Translations under genes and position numbers: made by a program
The notes under the pieces: generated by a model
What the model saw: the letters and a program-made list of their open reading frames with translations, nothing else
Told to the model about the DNA's origin: nothing
Databases searched by the model: none
Shown here: positions 23,042-34,200 of the stretch, piece by piece
Position numbering within the stretch: the stretch's first letter is position 1
Layout of the letters: the number at the start of each line of letters is the position of its first letter
Source: Megachile rotundata
Lineage: Eukaryota > Arthropoda > Insecta > Hymenoptera > Megachilidae
Length of the DNA: 64,000 bases
NCBI RefSeq assembly: GCF_050947335.1
Contig: NC_134993.1
Coordinates: 13,268,001 to 13,332,000, forward strand
Reading direction: 5' to 3'

Positions 23042-26000
23042 ATGTACCGTAGCTTTCGATTCGGTGAGTTTTCCCCAAAATTCTTAACAAAAAGCGCGGG
23101 AAAATCAGTAACGATTTGTCAACAGCGATCGTGGCCGTACTTTGGTGGGCGATCTCGAACAAGGGCGAAAGCAACGTGGTGCGAAACGAGGATATCTGCG
23201 GCGTCCAGAACGGCCGGCGACTGTACCTAGAATTAGGCGAGAAGGGGATCCTGTATGCGAAGAACGTGTCGTTCGTGAGGAACGAGCCTAGGCAAGATGG
23301 GTCGCGGGTGTACGCCAGTAATGGGTCTCATGCTCAGTGCAGTTTCGAGTTGGTGACATGTCCGTCGTGCGTGATAATCGTGACGTTCCAGAGCATCTCG
23401 CTGTCGCACCACTGCGGTGATGGCAGCGTCACGATTGACAGTCCGTGCAGGTAACCCCTCTAACAACCTTAACCCTTTGCGCTCGAGAAGTGACTCACAG
23501 TCATACAATAATTTTAAATAAGTATTTTTTAACTGATTCTAGAACATGACACGTGTGATGTATATGTACATAGTGAAACAAACAATAGTGGAAATTAGTA
23601 AAGAAATAACCTCAAGAAAATTTATTTAACTTTTTAACTAAGTTGCTGTTTAAACAGTCAAATTACCTTCGTGCAAAGAATTAAGTGCGTTCTAGCGACT
23701 GTCTTTCAGGTGCGACTACGTGTGGATATCAGAACCGCCGTACGAGGACGTGTCCGGAACCCCGTTCTGCGGTTTGTACGCGCCCATCACCTACAGGTCG
23801 AGCACCAGAACGTTGTCCATCACCTTACTGTACAGTCAGTCGCACGAGCACGCGTTCACGCTCGAGTACACGGCGGAAAGTAAGTGGTTGATACAGGAAT
23901 CAGGAGTGTACGATATAACGCGACGTTGTCGCAGGAAACAGGCTGCATCTGAGGGGTACGCAATTGACGACCTCCGGTCAAGTGGCGAAGGGACTGAACA
24001 GTACCGGTGGAGGGATTTTAACCTCTCCGTTCTTTCCTGTTCGGTACCCGCGCGATCTGGGCCTGGAGTATGTGGTCACGTGTCCGAACGACGCGCCGTC
24101 TTGTCGCATCAGACTGTTGTTTAGCGATTTTCAGCTCGCTGCGGTATCCATTATGGAGGTAAGAGGCTGCTAGAGTGTAGATTACATATCGAACTAGATT
24201 ATAGTAACTTCAAGAATTTTAAATTTTCAAAAATCCCTTTTTTAACAATGCAATTTTTCTCTTATATTTTTTTGTTCGTTTACAGTTTTATGATTGGAAC
24301 GGTCAGCGATTAGACGTGAGCAGTGGCGCCAGGTTTCGACCACCGGTAATAATGAGCTCCGGCCCCTCGCTGCTGATACGGTTCTACGCTAACGGAGGCA
24401 CCGGGTTAGGCTACAAGGCTTTCTATTCCTTCGTGATCGGTCACCCGCTCGACAAATCGGTGCAGCCGATAACAGATTGCGGCGGCTACGTGGAGAACCT
24501 CGGCGGAGCGATCACCATGATGGATATGGTCGGCGAAGGGGTGAAGACCTACGACTGCGTTTGGCTGATTCGGCCACCGAAGAACTTTCTTCACACGAAG
24601 ACGCATATGTACCTCAAAGTGATCACCTTCGCGGACATGGGTGATTATCTTCAAGGTTCTTTCATCTATTCGTCTGATAACTTAATACATCTCGCATGTT
24701 TTAGCTGGCAACACGGAGCTGGTGGTGAAGCAGGGACCAACCTCGGCTCTCCTACCCCTGGAGATTTTACGACACCCAGCAAGTCAGATACAACCACCAG
24801 GTCATAGAGAACATGTAGCACCCGTTACCAGTGGTTTTCATGTCAGTCTTCGGGGCACGTTCGGACCGTCCTCGCGTTTGGCGATCGCGTACGCGGCTTT
24901 CAGCTACATGGGTGAGTTTGTTAGGTGAATGGTACGACTGGTTTATACCGTTTGATTAAAATTGCAGATTGCTTCGCGGGTTCCGAGTTTCTGTGTCGGA
25001 ACCACAGATGCATCCCGAGCGAGCTGAACTGCGACGGGTTCGATCACTGTGGCGACGACAGCGACGAGCCGGCCACTTGCTTTCGAGGTAGATAACGATT
25101 CCGTTCGCGTCACGCGTTTCTCGCACGTTCGTTCGACGGATTGTGTTGCGGTCCGTAGACTGGGAAGTGGAACCGCGGGATCGCAAGTGGCACTCGAACA
25201 AGGCAAACTATTATTTCCCAAAGATCGACCGATACCCGGACTTAAAGACCGCCACGCTGGTGTTCGTGGCGAGTAGCCTCGGTCTGATCGTGCTGATCTC
25301 GGCCCTGATCATCCTGCTGTATAGAATAGGCGCCAGGGCGAGGCAGCAGAGGGAGTTACAGTCCAGGCTGCAGACGATCAGCGAGCTGCTAGGTAGGAGG
25401 AGGATCACGCGCGACTGCTCGTCGATTTCTCACCGTCACTTTGGACAGTGTTCGATATTGCAGACGGGGCACGAATAGACGAGATCTCCGTATCGGACGA
25501 CCCTCCTGTCTACGAGGCTCCGCCAGGGTACGACGAGGTGATCAAGTTTGGACTTGACTCGGAGATGGTCGCTCGGAAAAAGAGGAGAGCCTTCTCACGA
25601 GACACTCGCGATCGAAACTCACCCGGTTGCAGCTGCTCGTGAGTCAGAACATTCTTCTGCGTTTACAGACGTTTGCGTTTACGTTGCTTTTTCCGCTTCA
25701 AGGTTGGACGTTGGTCGATCATCCTCCTGTTCGATCAGCGAGATGGCGGGTACCAGTCACGGGAATCGCAGGGATCGCCTCCCGGAGAGCCCACCTCCTC
25801 CTTACGTCACTCCTCCGGGGTCCATGTGCCGCCACTTCGGCGCATGCAACTTCCCCACTGTTTCGACTACCGGTACATATTTTTAACAGCGTAGCCAAAC
25901 ATGACTTAACGACAGAACGTTTTTGCAGCGGAAGAGAGCACTCAGCAGGAAGTAGCAGAGGAAGTAAAAGGAAACGTAGAAGAGGGTGAACGAGAACAGT

Positions 26001-27109
26001 GTCCACTAGCCCGACAGTCGTCGGCGTCGTCGTTAACCGGAAGTGGAGGATCAATGGCTAGAGGCGAGCCGAACCGAGACTCGTTCTCGATCGACGCAGA
26101 ACTTCTCGGTGCGTATCCGCAGAACCGAGACGCTTCGAGCTCGAACCGAACAGGCGATGCCTCGTGTGATTCGCAGCCGAGGACATCGCGCGTTGCATCG
26201 ATCGACACCGAGGCTTGCGACGAGGCAGGAGACGAAGGCGGACCTACGGCAGTCGAAGCGACCACGTCAGCAACAGAGTCACGAACCGACCCAACGCCCG
26301 CGCAAACCGCAGAGGACGACGCTGAGTCCTGCGACTCCTTCCCGATGACTACCACTCGTTCCGGATGTTCTTGCGAAGGAGCCTGCGGTTGCGCGACGGT
26401 TCGTGCAGCGTCGCCCGAGGAGCAAACCAATTCACCTGCACGACCGTTCCGTCGATCGTACATCGAGCGGACCGAGCGCGAAGAGAAAGGACAGAGTAGT
26501 CGAAACGCGACCGAGGAGACAGAGAAAAAGGAAGAAGAGAAAGAAGAGGAGGAGAGCTGCGCCCGGTCGGTGAGCGCCATCATCAGGCTATTCGGCGCCA
26601 GGGCAGGAAGACGACAGACCGGAAGCGGACCTTCAACCGCAACGTCCACACCGTGCTCCGGCACGCTCAGGAGACCCGCAAGCAAATTCCCAGTTTACTC
26701 ACGCGACAACTACATCAGCAGAATGTCCTCCGGGTCGACGAGCAGCTACGAGAAGCTGAACAATCGCGAGTTCGAGTTGGAGCTTGAGTTAGAGCGCGAC
26801 CGCTGCACGCGCCGAAGCATGCGGGCCTCCGACCCGACCGCGGTCGGAGCTTCTCGCTGCGAGCGACGGCGCGGACGGCGATACTCCAGCTGCGACCTGG
26901 AGAGCCTCTGCGAGGGAATAAAGGTTCTGGACGGATTCCTGGCGCGGAGGGGCCTGACGATGGCGCATGGCCGCAAGCAATCCGTGACGGTGATGCTGTT
27001 CGGCACTCCGGAGCACGGGACCATCCGTCGACGCATGGCCGGCGAAGAGGAACCAGCCCGACAGATCGGTCGCGTGTCCCGCTTCAGCCTGGACGCCATT
27101 TCGAACTGA
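23042..27109 (+). CDS. culd: CUB and LDLa single-pass membrane protein, Culd-like
   Basis: Eleven coding exons: 23042-23063, 23126-23450, 23710-23879, 23935-24158, 24286-24640, 24705-24911, 24968-25087, 25159-25392, 25464-25638, 25703-25872 and 25929-27109, 1060 residues. All junctions are GT-AG and in phase. The start follows an in-frame TGA. Order: signal peptide (MYRSFRFAIVAVLWWAIS), Cys-containing CUB-like regions (including GGGILTSPFFPVRYP, a typical CUB opening), one LDLa module (CRNHRCIPSELNCDGFDHCG then DDSDE), a membrane helix (LGLIVLISALIILLY) and a long intracellular tail. The tail has PPVY, PPGY and PPPY, which are WW-domain ligands of Nedd4-type ligases or adaptors, plus low-complexity Ser/Glu/Arg-rich sequence. 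Architecture matches Drosophila Culd, reported to act in photoreceptor endocytosis; orthology is inferred. It converges with the DUF229 gene, stop codons 229 bases apart. Confidence 0.85.
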
Positions 27110-27157
27110 CTCGGGAAGGAAAGAAAACGCTGAAACTCGTTCCTTGTTAAACGCGAT

Positions 27158-27163
27158 TTATTG
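27158..27163 (-). terminator. Poly(A) signal for the DUF229 gene
   Basis: TTTATT on the plus strand is AATAAA on the minus strand, about 175 bases after the DUF229 stop codon. It lies only about 50 bases past the CUB/LDLa stop codon, so the two 3' UTRs probably overlap. Confidence 0.5.
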
Positions 27164-27337
27164 GTCACGCGGATCGATTCGCGCCTCGATCCGATTCCTC
27201 ACGCGTCTTTGGTGTAAAACTTGCGTTTAGACGTAGTAAAATATACCTGTACATATGCGAGCGTTTTTGGCGAATGCGAAAGATCCTGTAGCAGGGATTT
27301 TGGCACCGATTCCACTGTCCCGAATTTAGACCCGAGT

Positions 27338-29516
27338 CTATCGGAGGCAATAGCAATACTGTTTCATACCGCGATCGAGACACTTGGCGGCGATCGCGTA
27401 GGAGTTGATCCGGCTGACGTCGTGGTCGGACACGCTGTACGTCCCGTTGTGGTACCGCACGGTGACCTCGAACTTGCCGTCACCCGGACTGACCTGAATA
27501 GTGTAAAAATAGGCGTAACTGCTCGAGTCGACCGCGCGATCCGCTCGCAGCATCTTCTTCAGCCTCAGCTTCGCGCACAGCCGTCTGCCCTTGCGGTCCT
27601 TGTAAGTAGCCAGCAGCCTCTCCACGTGGTCCAGGAAGAACTCCGCTCCTCGTTGAACCAACGGATCGTCCATATCCACCGGCTCGAACGCGGTGCAGGT
27701 GCACCAGTGCGAGGAGACGCCGACGTCGGAGCACCCTCGCTCGCGGGGCAGCGGCTCAAGCAAGCTATGACAATCCGGACACCCCGGCGACGGGTCCGCT
27801 CGACCTCCCGAGAGCTCCAGCACTTGTCTAAGCGTCTGATACAGGTCGAACGGCGAGGCCAGTCGGTGCTGATTCGTCTGCAGCGACGGATACGCGTCCG
27901 GCAACTCCTCCCGAAACCACTCCGGCAGCCACAGGTACAGAAACGGCAGCCTCTCCTCGTACCAGCCGACGAAGGTGCTCCGTATCGGACCCCACCGCAT
28001 GCCGTGATCGCTCAGAAACACGATCATCGAGTCGTTCAGCACCCCCTCTCGCTCCAGCGTCTTCATCTTGTCCAGCAGCTGGTCGTCCATCGACGACAGC
28101 CCGTTCGCGTTCTCGTGGCTGGCGCTGATGGTCCAGAACAGCCCGAAGTACGGCAGGCCTAGAAACGCTCGCGCAAACTCGACCGCGTAGTCCAGAATCC
28201 TGTCGAAGCTGGACTCCGGGCCGGTACAGTACTTTAGGCCGAATCTGAAGTAAAAAGAAATCGTTAACGGAGGCTAGGTTTGTTAAGAGGTCAGAAGAAT
28301 GATGTACCTTCTCTTGGTCTTCAGCAGCTTCTCGGAAGCGAGTATGTACGGCCGCAGATAGTAGTCGGTCGGGGGTTCCACGAAGCCGGTTTTGAGGTAG
28401 TTGAAGGTGTTTAAGCTAGTCTCGTCCTCGCCGTACGCGGTGGCGTAGCCCGCGTCGCGGAAGTTCCGCCAGATAAACGGGCACTGGTCGAGCTTGTGCG
28501 GGACGGTAGGCTTGCACCTGGAGTAAGCCTGCGCTTGGCTCTGTCCGGTGAGGATCGCCATCAGGTTCGGGAAGGTGTTGTCTCCCATCTTGTTGTACCC
28601 GTTCATGCGGACCCATCCGGTCTCGCGCAGGTATCTCTCCGTGTTAGGCGCGCTGCGTATAAAGTTTAGGCGGCTAACGCTGTCGATGCCGAGCAGCAAG
28701 ACGCTCAACTTTCTGGACAGCGGACCGTCGCTGGTCCTATTACGTCGCAAGCGATCTCGGACCTTTTCGACGCCGAGTATCGCGTGAACGTTCTGGTAGA
28801 CGGGCTTTTTCCACTTGGCGGTGCAGCTCACCATGACCGCTCGCGCGTCCTCGGGCAGCCTAGCTTCCCGCTCGAATCGCTCGCACCGTTTCACCCTGCA
28901 ACGGGGGATCGGCCGCGTCACGAGTCTCTGCCCGTGTTCGACCGCTCCATTAAGCCCTAGATACTCACACGATCGACGAGTCTACGTTGGCGGGCCGTTT
29001 GATCTGTTCGGACGGCTCGTCGCTGGGGCGATAGATCGACGCCCAGCAGCACTCGAGGCCGGCAGGCAGGTCGGTCGGGTTCAGGTGCAGAAGCACGCTG
29101 CCGTTCTCGTCGCGCGACACTCCGCTGAGCAGAGGCTTGTTCGAGCAATTTTGATACTTTTCCTTCTTCACGTAGGCCCGGATCGACGGGTCCAGCGGGT
29201 CCTTCGACAGCATCTGGCATCGAGAGTTCCACACCAGGTAGCCGTCCACCGTTCCTGCGGACCATGGGTCGTCTATCTCTTGTAACTCGTTGACGGATGA
29301 ATACTTACCTTCCGCGACGTTGTAGGAGCCGTAGAACGCGAGACGAGGCTCGAACGTGAAGTTCTTGTCGGAGGAGACCGCGTAGAGGCTGGCCAGAAGC
29401 GCGATCGGCAGCAGCAGCAGAGCGAGGTTGGACCGACGGCACACGTAGTCGAGGAAGCGGGATTTTTTCTTAGACCTCGGGTCCAGGCTCGGTACTTTGC
29501 TCGTTCGCGGGAGCAT
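27338..29516 (-). CDS. DUF229 sulfatase-like type II membrane protein
   Basis: Three exons on the minus strand: 28969-29516, 28308-28895 and 27338-28244, giving 680 residues, phases 2 and 2. An N-terminal basic region is followed by one membrane helix (LALLLLPIALLASLYAV, residues about 31-47), then a large luminal or extracellular domain. Alkaline-phosphatase-fold features are visible: LLLGIDSVSRLNF (metal-binding Asp and Ser region), GDNTFPNLMAILTG, AYGEDE, SASHENANGL, and FLSDHGMRWG with the metal-ligand Asp-His pair. The C-terminal part is rich in Cys (SSHWCTCTAFEPVD). DUF229 proteins are widespread in insects and nematodes and their substrate is unknown, so no enzyme activity is claimed. 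The ATG at 29516 is the first in frame in this exon; upstream sequence to about 30000 is probably 5' UTR and promoter. Confidence 0.9.
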
Positions 29517-30155
29517 GTCGTAACGCGAGGAACCACGAACGTCGAGTGCCGCGTCGCGATCATCGAGTGCGTTTCCCGGCGCTTCTCGTCGTACGTCGTC
29601 CTCGTCGTACGCGTTTTGGAACGCGCGACGACGGTGCCTCGCCGGAAATCGTTACTCTCAATTGAGCCGAATGACCGTCAACGAGCTCGACAAAGCTCTC
29701 GTTGGAAAAAAAAGAACAGATTCGGTTAGGGCTGCGACCGCAACCGAGGCTCGGTAACGACTGACGTAAACGAGTACTGCGTCGCGCGGGCTGAGCGAGA
29801 TTTCGATCTTCCCCTCTCGTTCCAGCCGTCGATGATCCCTGACCGAAAACAACACCGAAAACTGACCGAAACGCTCGGATCGCGAGAGACAAGTTTCGTT
29901 GAAGGGTATTGATTCGCGAATGGACTGTTCTACGCAGACGCGGCGTCGCTAATTTCGAGCGAAACGTGGTCAAATACGAACTCGAGGCGCTGCCGCGTAA
30001 CACGAATGATAATACTTTGTTTGTTCAGATGATAGGAAGAGTAGCGCCATTTATAAATGACGAGATCGAAACTGTTACGTAGGTTTGCTTATACAAGTTT
30101 TAATATAGCGATAAGTTTATGGATTTCTTCAAGGATCAGCGTGAGGATCAGCGCT
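29517..30155. other. 5' flank of the DUF229 gene
   Basis: GC-rich up to about 30000, then AT-rich. A 147-codon minus-strand open frame (29560-30003) is Arg/Ser-rich with no recognised domain and is more likely 5' UTR or promoter sequence than a gene. Confidence 0.35.
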
Positions 30156-30159
30156 TTAA

Positions 30160-30863
30160 GGGGGCAGTACCTTTAGACAGATGAAAATAAGATATTTGTG
30201 AATTTCTTTTGTAGAACACCTTTGTTTTGCATTTTCGAAATTTCAGGTATAATTTATTTTAACCTGTTACAGAATATTTTCTGTTTTGCAAAATATTTCA
30301 AAATGCCGGAATTATGACAATCCTTTCTGGAAGTGTTTTGGCGCATCTCGTGAATCGTGGGTTCTAGCGGAAGATATATTGGTTTCAGCAAGTTTGCAGA
30401 CAACGTTTCGAAAACTAACATTCACAGATGAACCTCAGAAACGTGCAAAATATGTAAAATTGAAGAAATGGCGTTTAAAGAAAAACTTTGAATTTTATTG
30501 AAAATTTTTGCAATGTTTCGCAATAAAAAGGACTTTAATGTTCAATTTATTTCATACATTTAGGTTCGTATGTTAGATAGTATTGTCATGGATATGTGGA
30601 GAAAATTTGAGCGCGATCGATAAACTAGTTTTTGAGTTATCAGCCACGGCAATTTTAAGAACGTAGTTTTGAGAAAAACGCGTTTAAAGTTTCAGTCCTC
30701 CGCACTGAACGCGTGTATACCCGCGGCGCTAATCGGCCATAACTTCAAAAGGGCCTCGTATTTCGCTTGAAAATTTTCAGACAATATTTTTAAGACGTTA
30801 CACTAACATTTTATAGAAAAAAAAATTTTGTAATTTTTTAAGATTCTAAAGGTATTGCCCCTC
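30160..30863. mobile_element. Non-autonomous DNA transposon with TTAA target duplication
   Basis: The element begins GGGGGCAGTACCTTTAGA and ends with the inverted counterpart (TCTAAAGGTATTGCCCCTC), 16 of 18 terminal bases matching. It is flanked on both sides by TTAA (30156-30159 and 30864-30867), the target duplication used by piggyBac and Kolobok-type elements. At 704 bp with only one 71-codon open frame of no known domain, it carries no transposase and would need one supplied elsewhere. The superfamily cannot be fixed from the ends alone. Confidence 0.75.
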
Positions 30864-31293
30864 TTAATTTATATTGATCTTGTGAAGAAATGTGGTCCAC
30901 AGATTTGATTATGTAACAGCTTTTGCGGACATTTAAAAAGGACCTTCAGTTTCAGATGGAAACTGTTCCAAGGTTCACTCATAAGAGTTTTAATGTAGCA
31001 ATAAAATCTGTAGACTCTGTATTGATCTTGTGAGGAAATGTGGTCCATGGATTGACCCTCTTTTTAAGGGAGGGGTGGTTCAAATAAATTCACAGTGACG
31101 TATTATAATGTGATTTATTTAGTAACTGGACAGGCACTCAACTCTTCCCATTTTATATAATTCTTTGATTACCACGAGTTTTCCTCAAGTATATGTCAAG
31201 GACATAAAAGACTTTCCTCAAATATATGTCAAGGACATAAAAGACTTTTGGTCCCAATAGGATGCGGTATTTTCAAGGACGTTTCGCTTAAAT

Positions 31294-34200
31294 CTAAGCA
31301 AACGCTGAACATCCTGAAAAGAACGAAAGTATTCAAAAGAACAGTCATTTTCATAGAAGTCTACATAGAAACATATAGGTTTACAAGAAACATATTTACA
31401 TAGAAACATATGTCTATAGATTTACAAGAAAATACTAACTGCAGACAGTGCACCGCGTCTCGTCAGAGCCGTCGCCGCAGCCATCGCGTCCGCTGCACGT
31501 GATGGCGTCAGAGCGGCACCTCCCGTTGTCGCACCTGAAAGGACAATGCCTAGGACCGATCCTCCCGTAGTTCCTGGTCCTGCAGGCTCCCCTGGGCTCG
31601 TCGCTCCCGTCGCGACAGGACACCACCGCGTTGCAGAACTCGTAGGCGGGTAGACACTGACCGTTGTTGCATCTGAAGGCTCCTTTAGGACATTCTGTAG
31701 ATTTGGGAAAATTTGTCACAACAATCTTCTGCACTTGAAAGGTCATTAACTAGAGGTTTGTTAACTAAGTAAATGAAGTCCGATAGTGACGAGTATTTAC
31801 TTAGTTGCGTTATCGTAATGACCTTCTACGTTATCGGTTCTTTAACAGTCGGAATGTTTACACGGTCGGAAAATTCCGTAATCGATTGACCGAAATTAAT
31901 GAGTCGTTTAATCTCAATCGACATTTGGTGTTGCCATAAATTTGCGGGAATTAAACATTTGATGAGAGCGAGATGTAACCTCGCAATAGGAATCACTATT
32001 GCATGTACACTTCATATATGCAAGCGAATAAAAATGTAGCAAAGTGGAATGTATGTCTTATTTTTCTCTGAAATATCTTTGGAGGTTTAGCTAGCTAATG
32101 AAGGTTAATGAAGACTAGGAAAGATGAAGGAGAGGGGAAGGCTTCCGATCAGTAAGGCATACCTTGCCTTAGACGCAAGGATGTATGAAGGAATAAGGCT
32201 CGACTACTAGCGAGAAAGTTTTGCTCCCATGCGCCATCTAGTGGCGACGAGTGAAACCGCTATACATCCTTGCCTTAGAAGGATGTATTATTATATGACA
32301 CATCGATGTCTCATCCTCCATAGTCACTCTATACTTTCAAAGAGCACCGATAACCGAAAGCAACACCGTCGTCATCCTCCATGCGTCACAACCGCCCTAT
32401 CAACCTACGCATCATAGTTTGTATTTCAAAGGACATTTCCCCAAAACAGTTCAGTTATCCTCAGTCTGTCCATCAATACCACAGTGCTCTGTATGTGATC
32501 TCGGACCTTTTGAATAAACCGTGAAAGTAGTAATTTTGGTAGTGTTTGATTATGTCTCCTTGCTGCAGTTAACTGTATGAAGGAATAAGGCTTGAGTACT
32601 AGCGAGAAGGTCTCACTCCCACGCGCCATCTATCGGCGATTAGTAAAACCGCTATACATCCTTGCCTTAGACGCAGGGATGTATGAAGGAATAAGGCTTG
32701 AGTACTAGCGAGAAAGTCTCACTCCCACGCGCCATCTGTCAGCAACAAATGAAACCTCCACACGCCCCCATAAAAAAATCTTATCCCAACTGCAGTTCAG
32801 CCATAAAAACCAAAGCTGAAGCTAAAACTGTAACCTAAGCCCAAAAACTACGCCATAAAGCTTCTGTTAACTTACTACGTCTGTCATTGCAACCAGCCTC
32901 GTCCTCCCCATGCGGACAATCTCGTTTCCCATCGCACAGCACAGCCCTAGTCACGCAGCTCTTGCTCTGCTCGCATCGGAACGCCTGCGGAGGGCAGTCC
33001 TCTGCACACCGTTCATCAGATCCGTCTCCACAATCAGGTCTACCGTCGCAAACGAAGAACCAGCTGATGCATCTTCCGGAAGTTCGACACTGGAAGGTGC
33101 CGGGCGCACATCCCCTGTTGCTGGCGCTGCAGGTGTCGTTACTATAGCCGCAGTCGCAGACGCCCTCGATGCATCGGGAATAGGGATCTGCGAGGCGGCA
33201 CTCGGTGTCCGATAGGCAGTCGAGGCCTAGGCTGACGGGGGTTGCTGGCCTTGTTTCGTGGCGGTCCGCTTTTACGGGCGCTGTGTAGACAGTTTAATCA
33301 ATTTTTAGGTGCATTGTTATTAGGTACGTTAGGTTTATGATTATGGATCGTGGATGCTGGATAGGTGAGATGCGGTGTGACTGGGATATCAGGATTTGTG
33401 AATTCCTAAACTTATTAGGTCCACAAGTTCCAAAGTCCTCAAGGTTTTACGTCCCCCTAGTTCCTACGTCCTCAAGCTCTTAGGTCCCCAAATTCTCAGA
33501 TCCCTATTAGTTTCAAGGACTTCAAGTTTTCTGAGTCGTCAAGTTCCTACGTCCTTAAGTACCTAGGTCCTCAAGTTTTTATTTCAAATATCAAAATTCC
33601 CAAATATTTCTAAACATCACCAAGCTTCCCTCTTCATTATACTTTTGGTAGGATTTGCCTTACCCGACACCGAAACAGACGGTCGCACCGTGGTCGTGAT
33701 CTCAGTGATGGCCTCTATAACAACCGAATCGTTATTGTCGTCCACATCACTCGTCACCGTCGTCGAAGGGTTCGAAACGATCAAGGTTGGTCCGACGATC
33801 ACTATACCTGGGGTGGATGTCTCGTTCTTCAACCATGATATCTGTACACCTATAGGACAATCAAAATGGAGTTAGACTTGCAAGATACGAAGTGGACCTT
33901 GTGCGTCCACAAGATTAAAGCTTCTGGAATTATGTCTCTCGCTATGCTTGAACTATTAGTCCAAATATTAATCTTATATTGGAATTGTTAACTCGAATGA
34001 TGAATCTCCTTTTGAGCGCAAAAAGATAAGTCTACTAGACTAGATAAGTCTGGACGTCCATAAGTGTCCCAAGTCCCATCTTGTGGGCCTACAGCCTCAT
34101 TCGCAGGTATCTTAAGTCTTATCTACCTTGTGGGCTGCATCCCCATTTGCAAGTATCATAAGTCTCATCTACCTTGTGGGTCTACATCCCCATTTGCAAG

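Noticed and set aside
25942..26685. 247-codon minus-strand open frame
   Set aside because: It is antisense to the last coding exon of the Culd-like gene, which has splice support, conserved frame and a stop consistent with the family.
29560..30003. 147-codon minus-strand open frame upstream of the DUF229 gene
   Set aside because: Arg/Ser-rich composition typical of CpG-rich DNA, no domain, not joined to the DUF229 exon in frame by any clear splice site. Likely 5' UTR or promoter.
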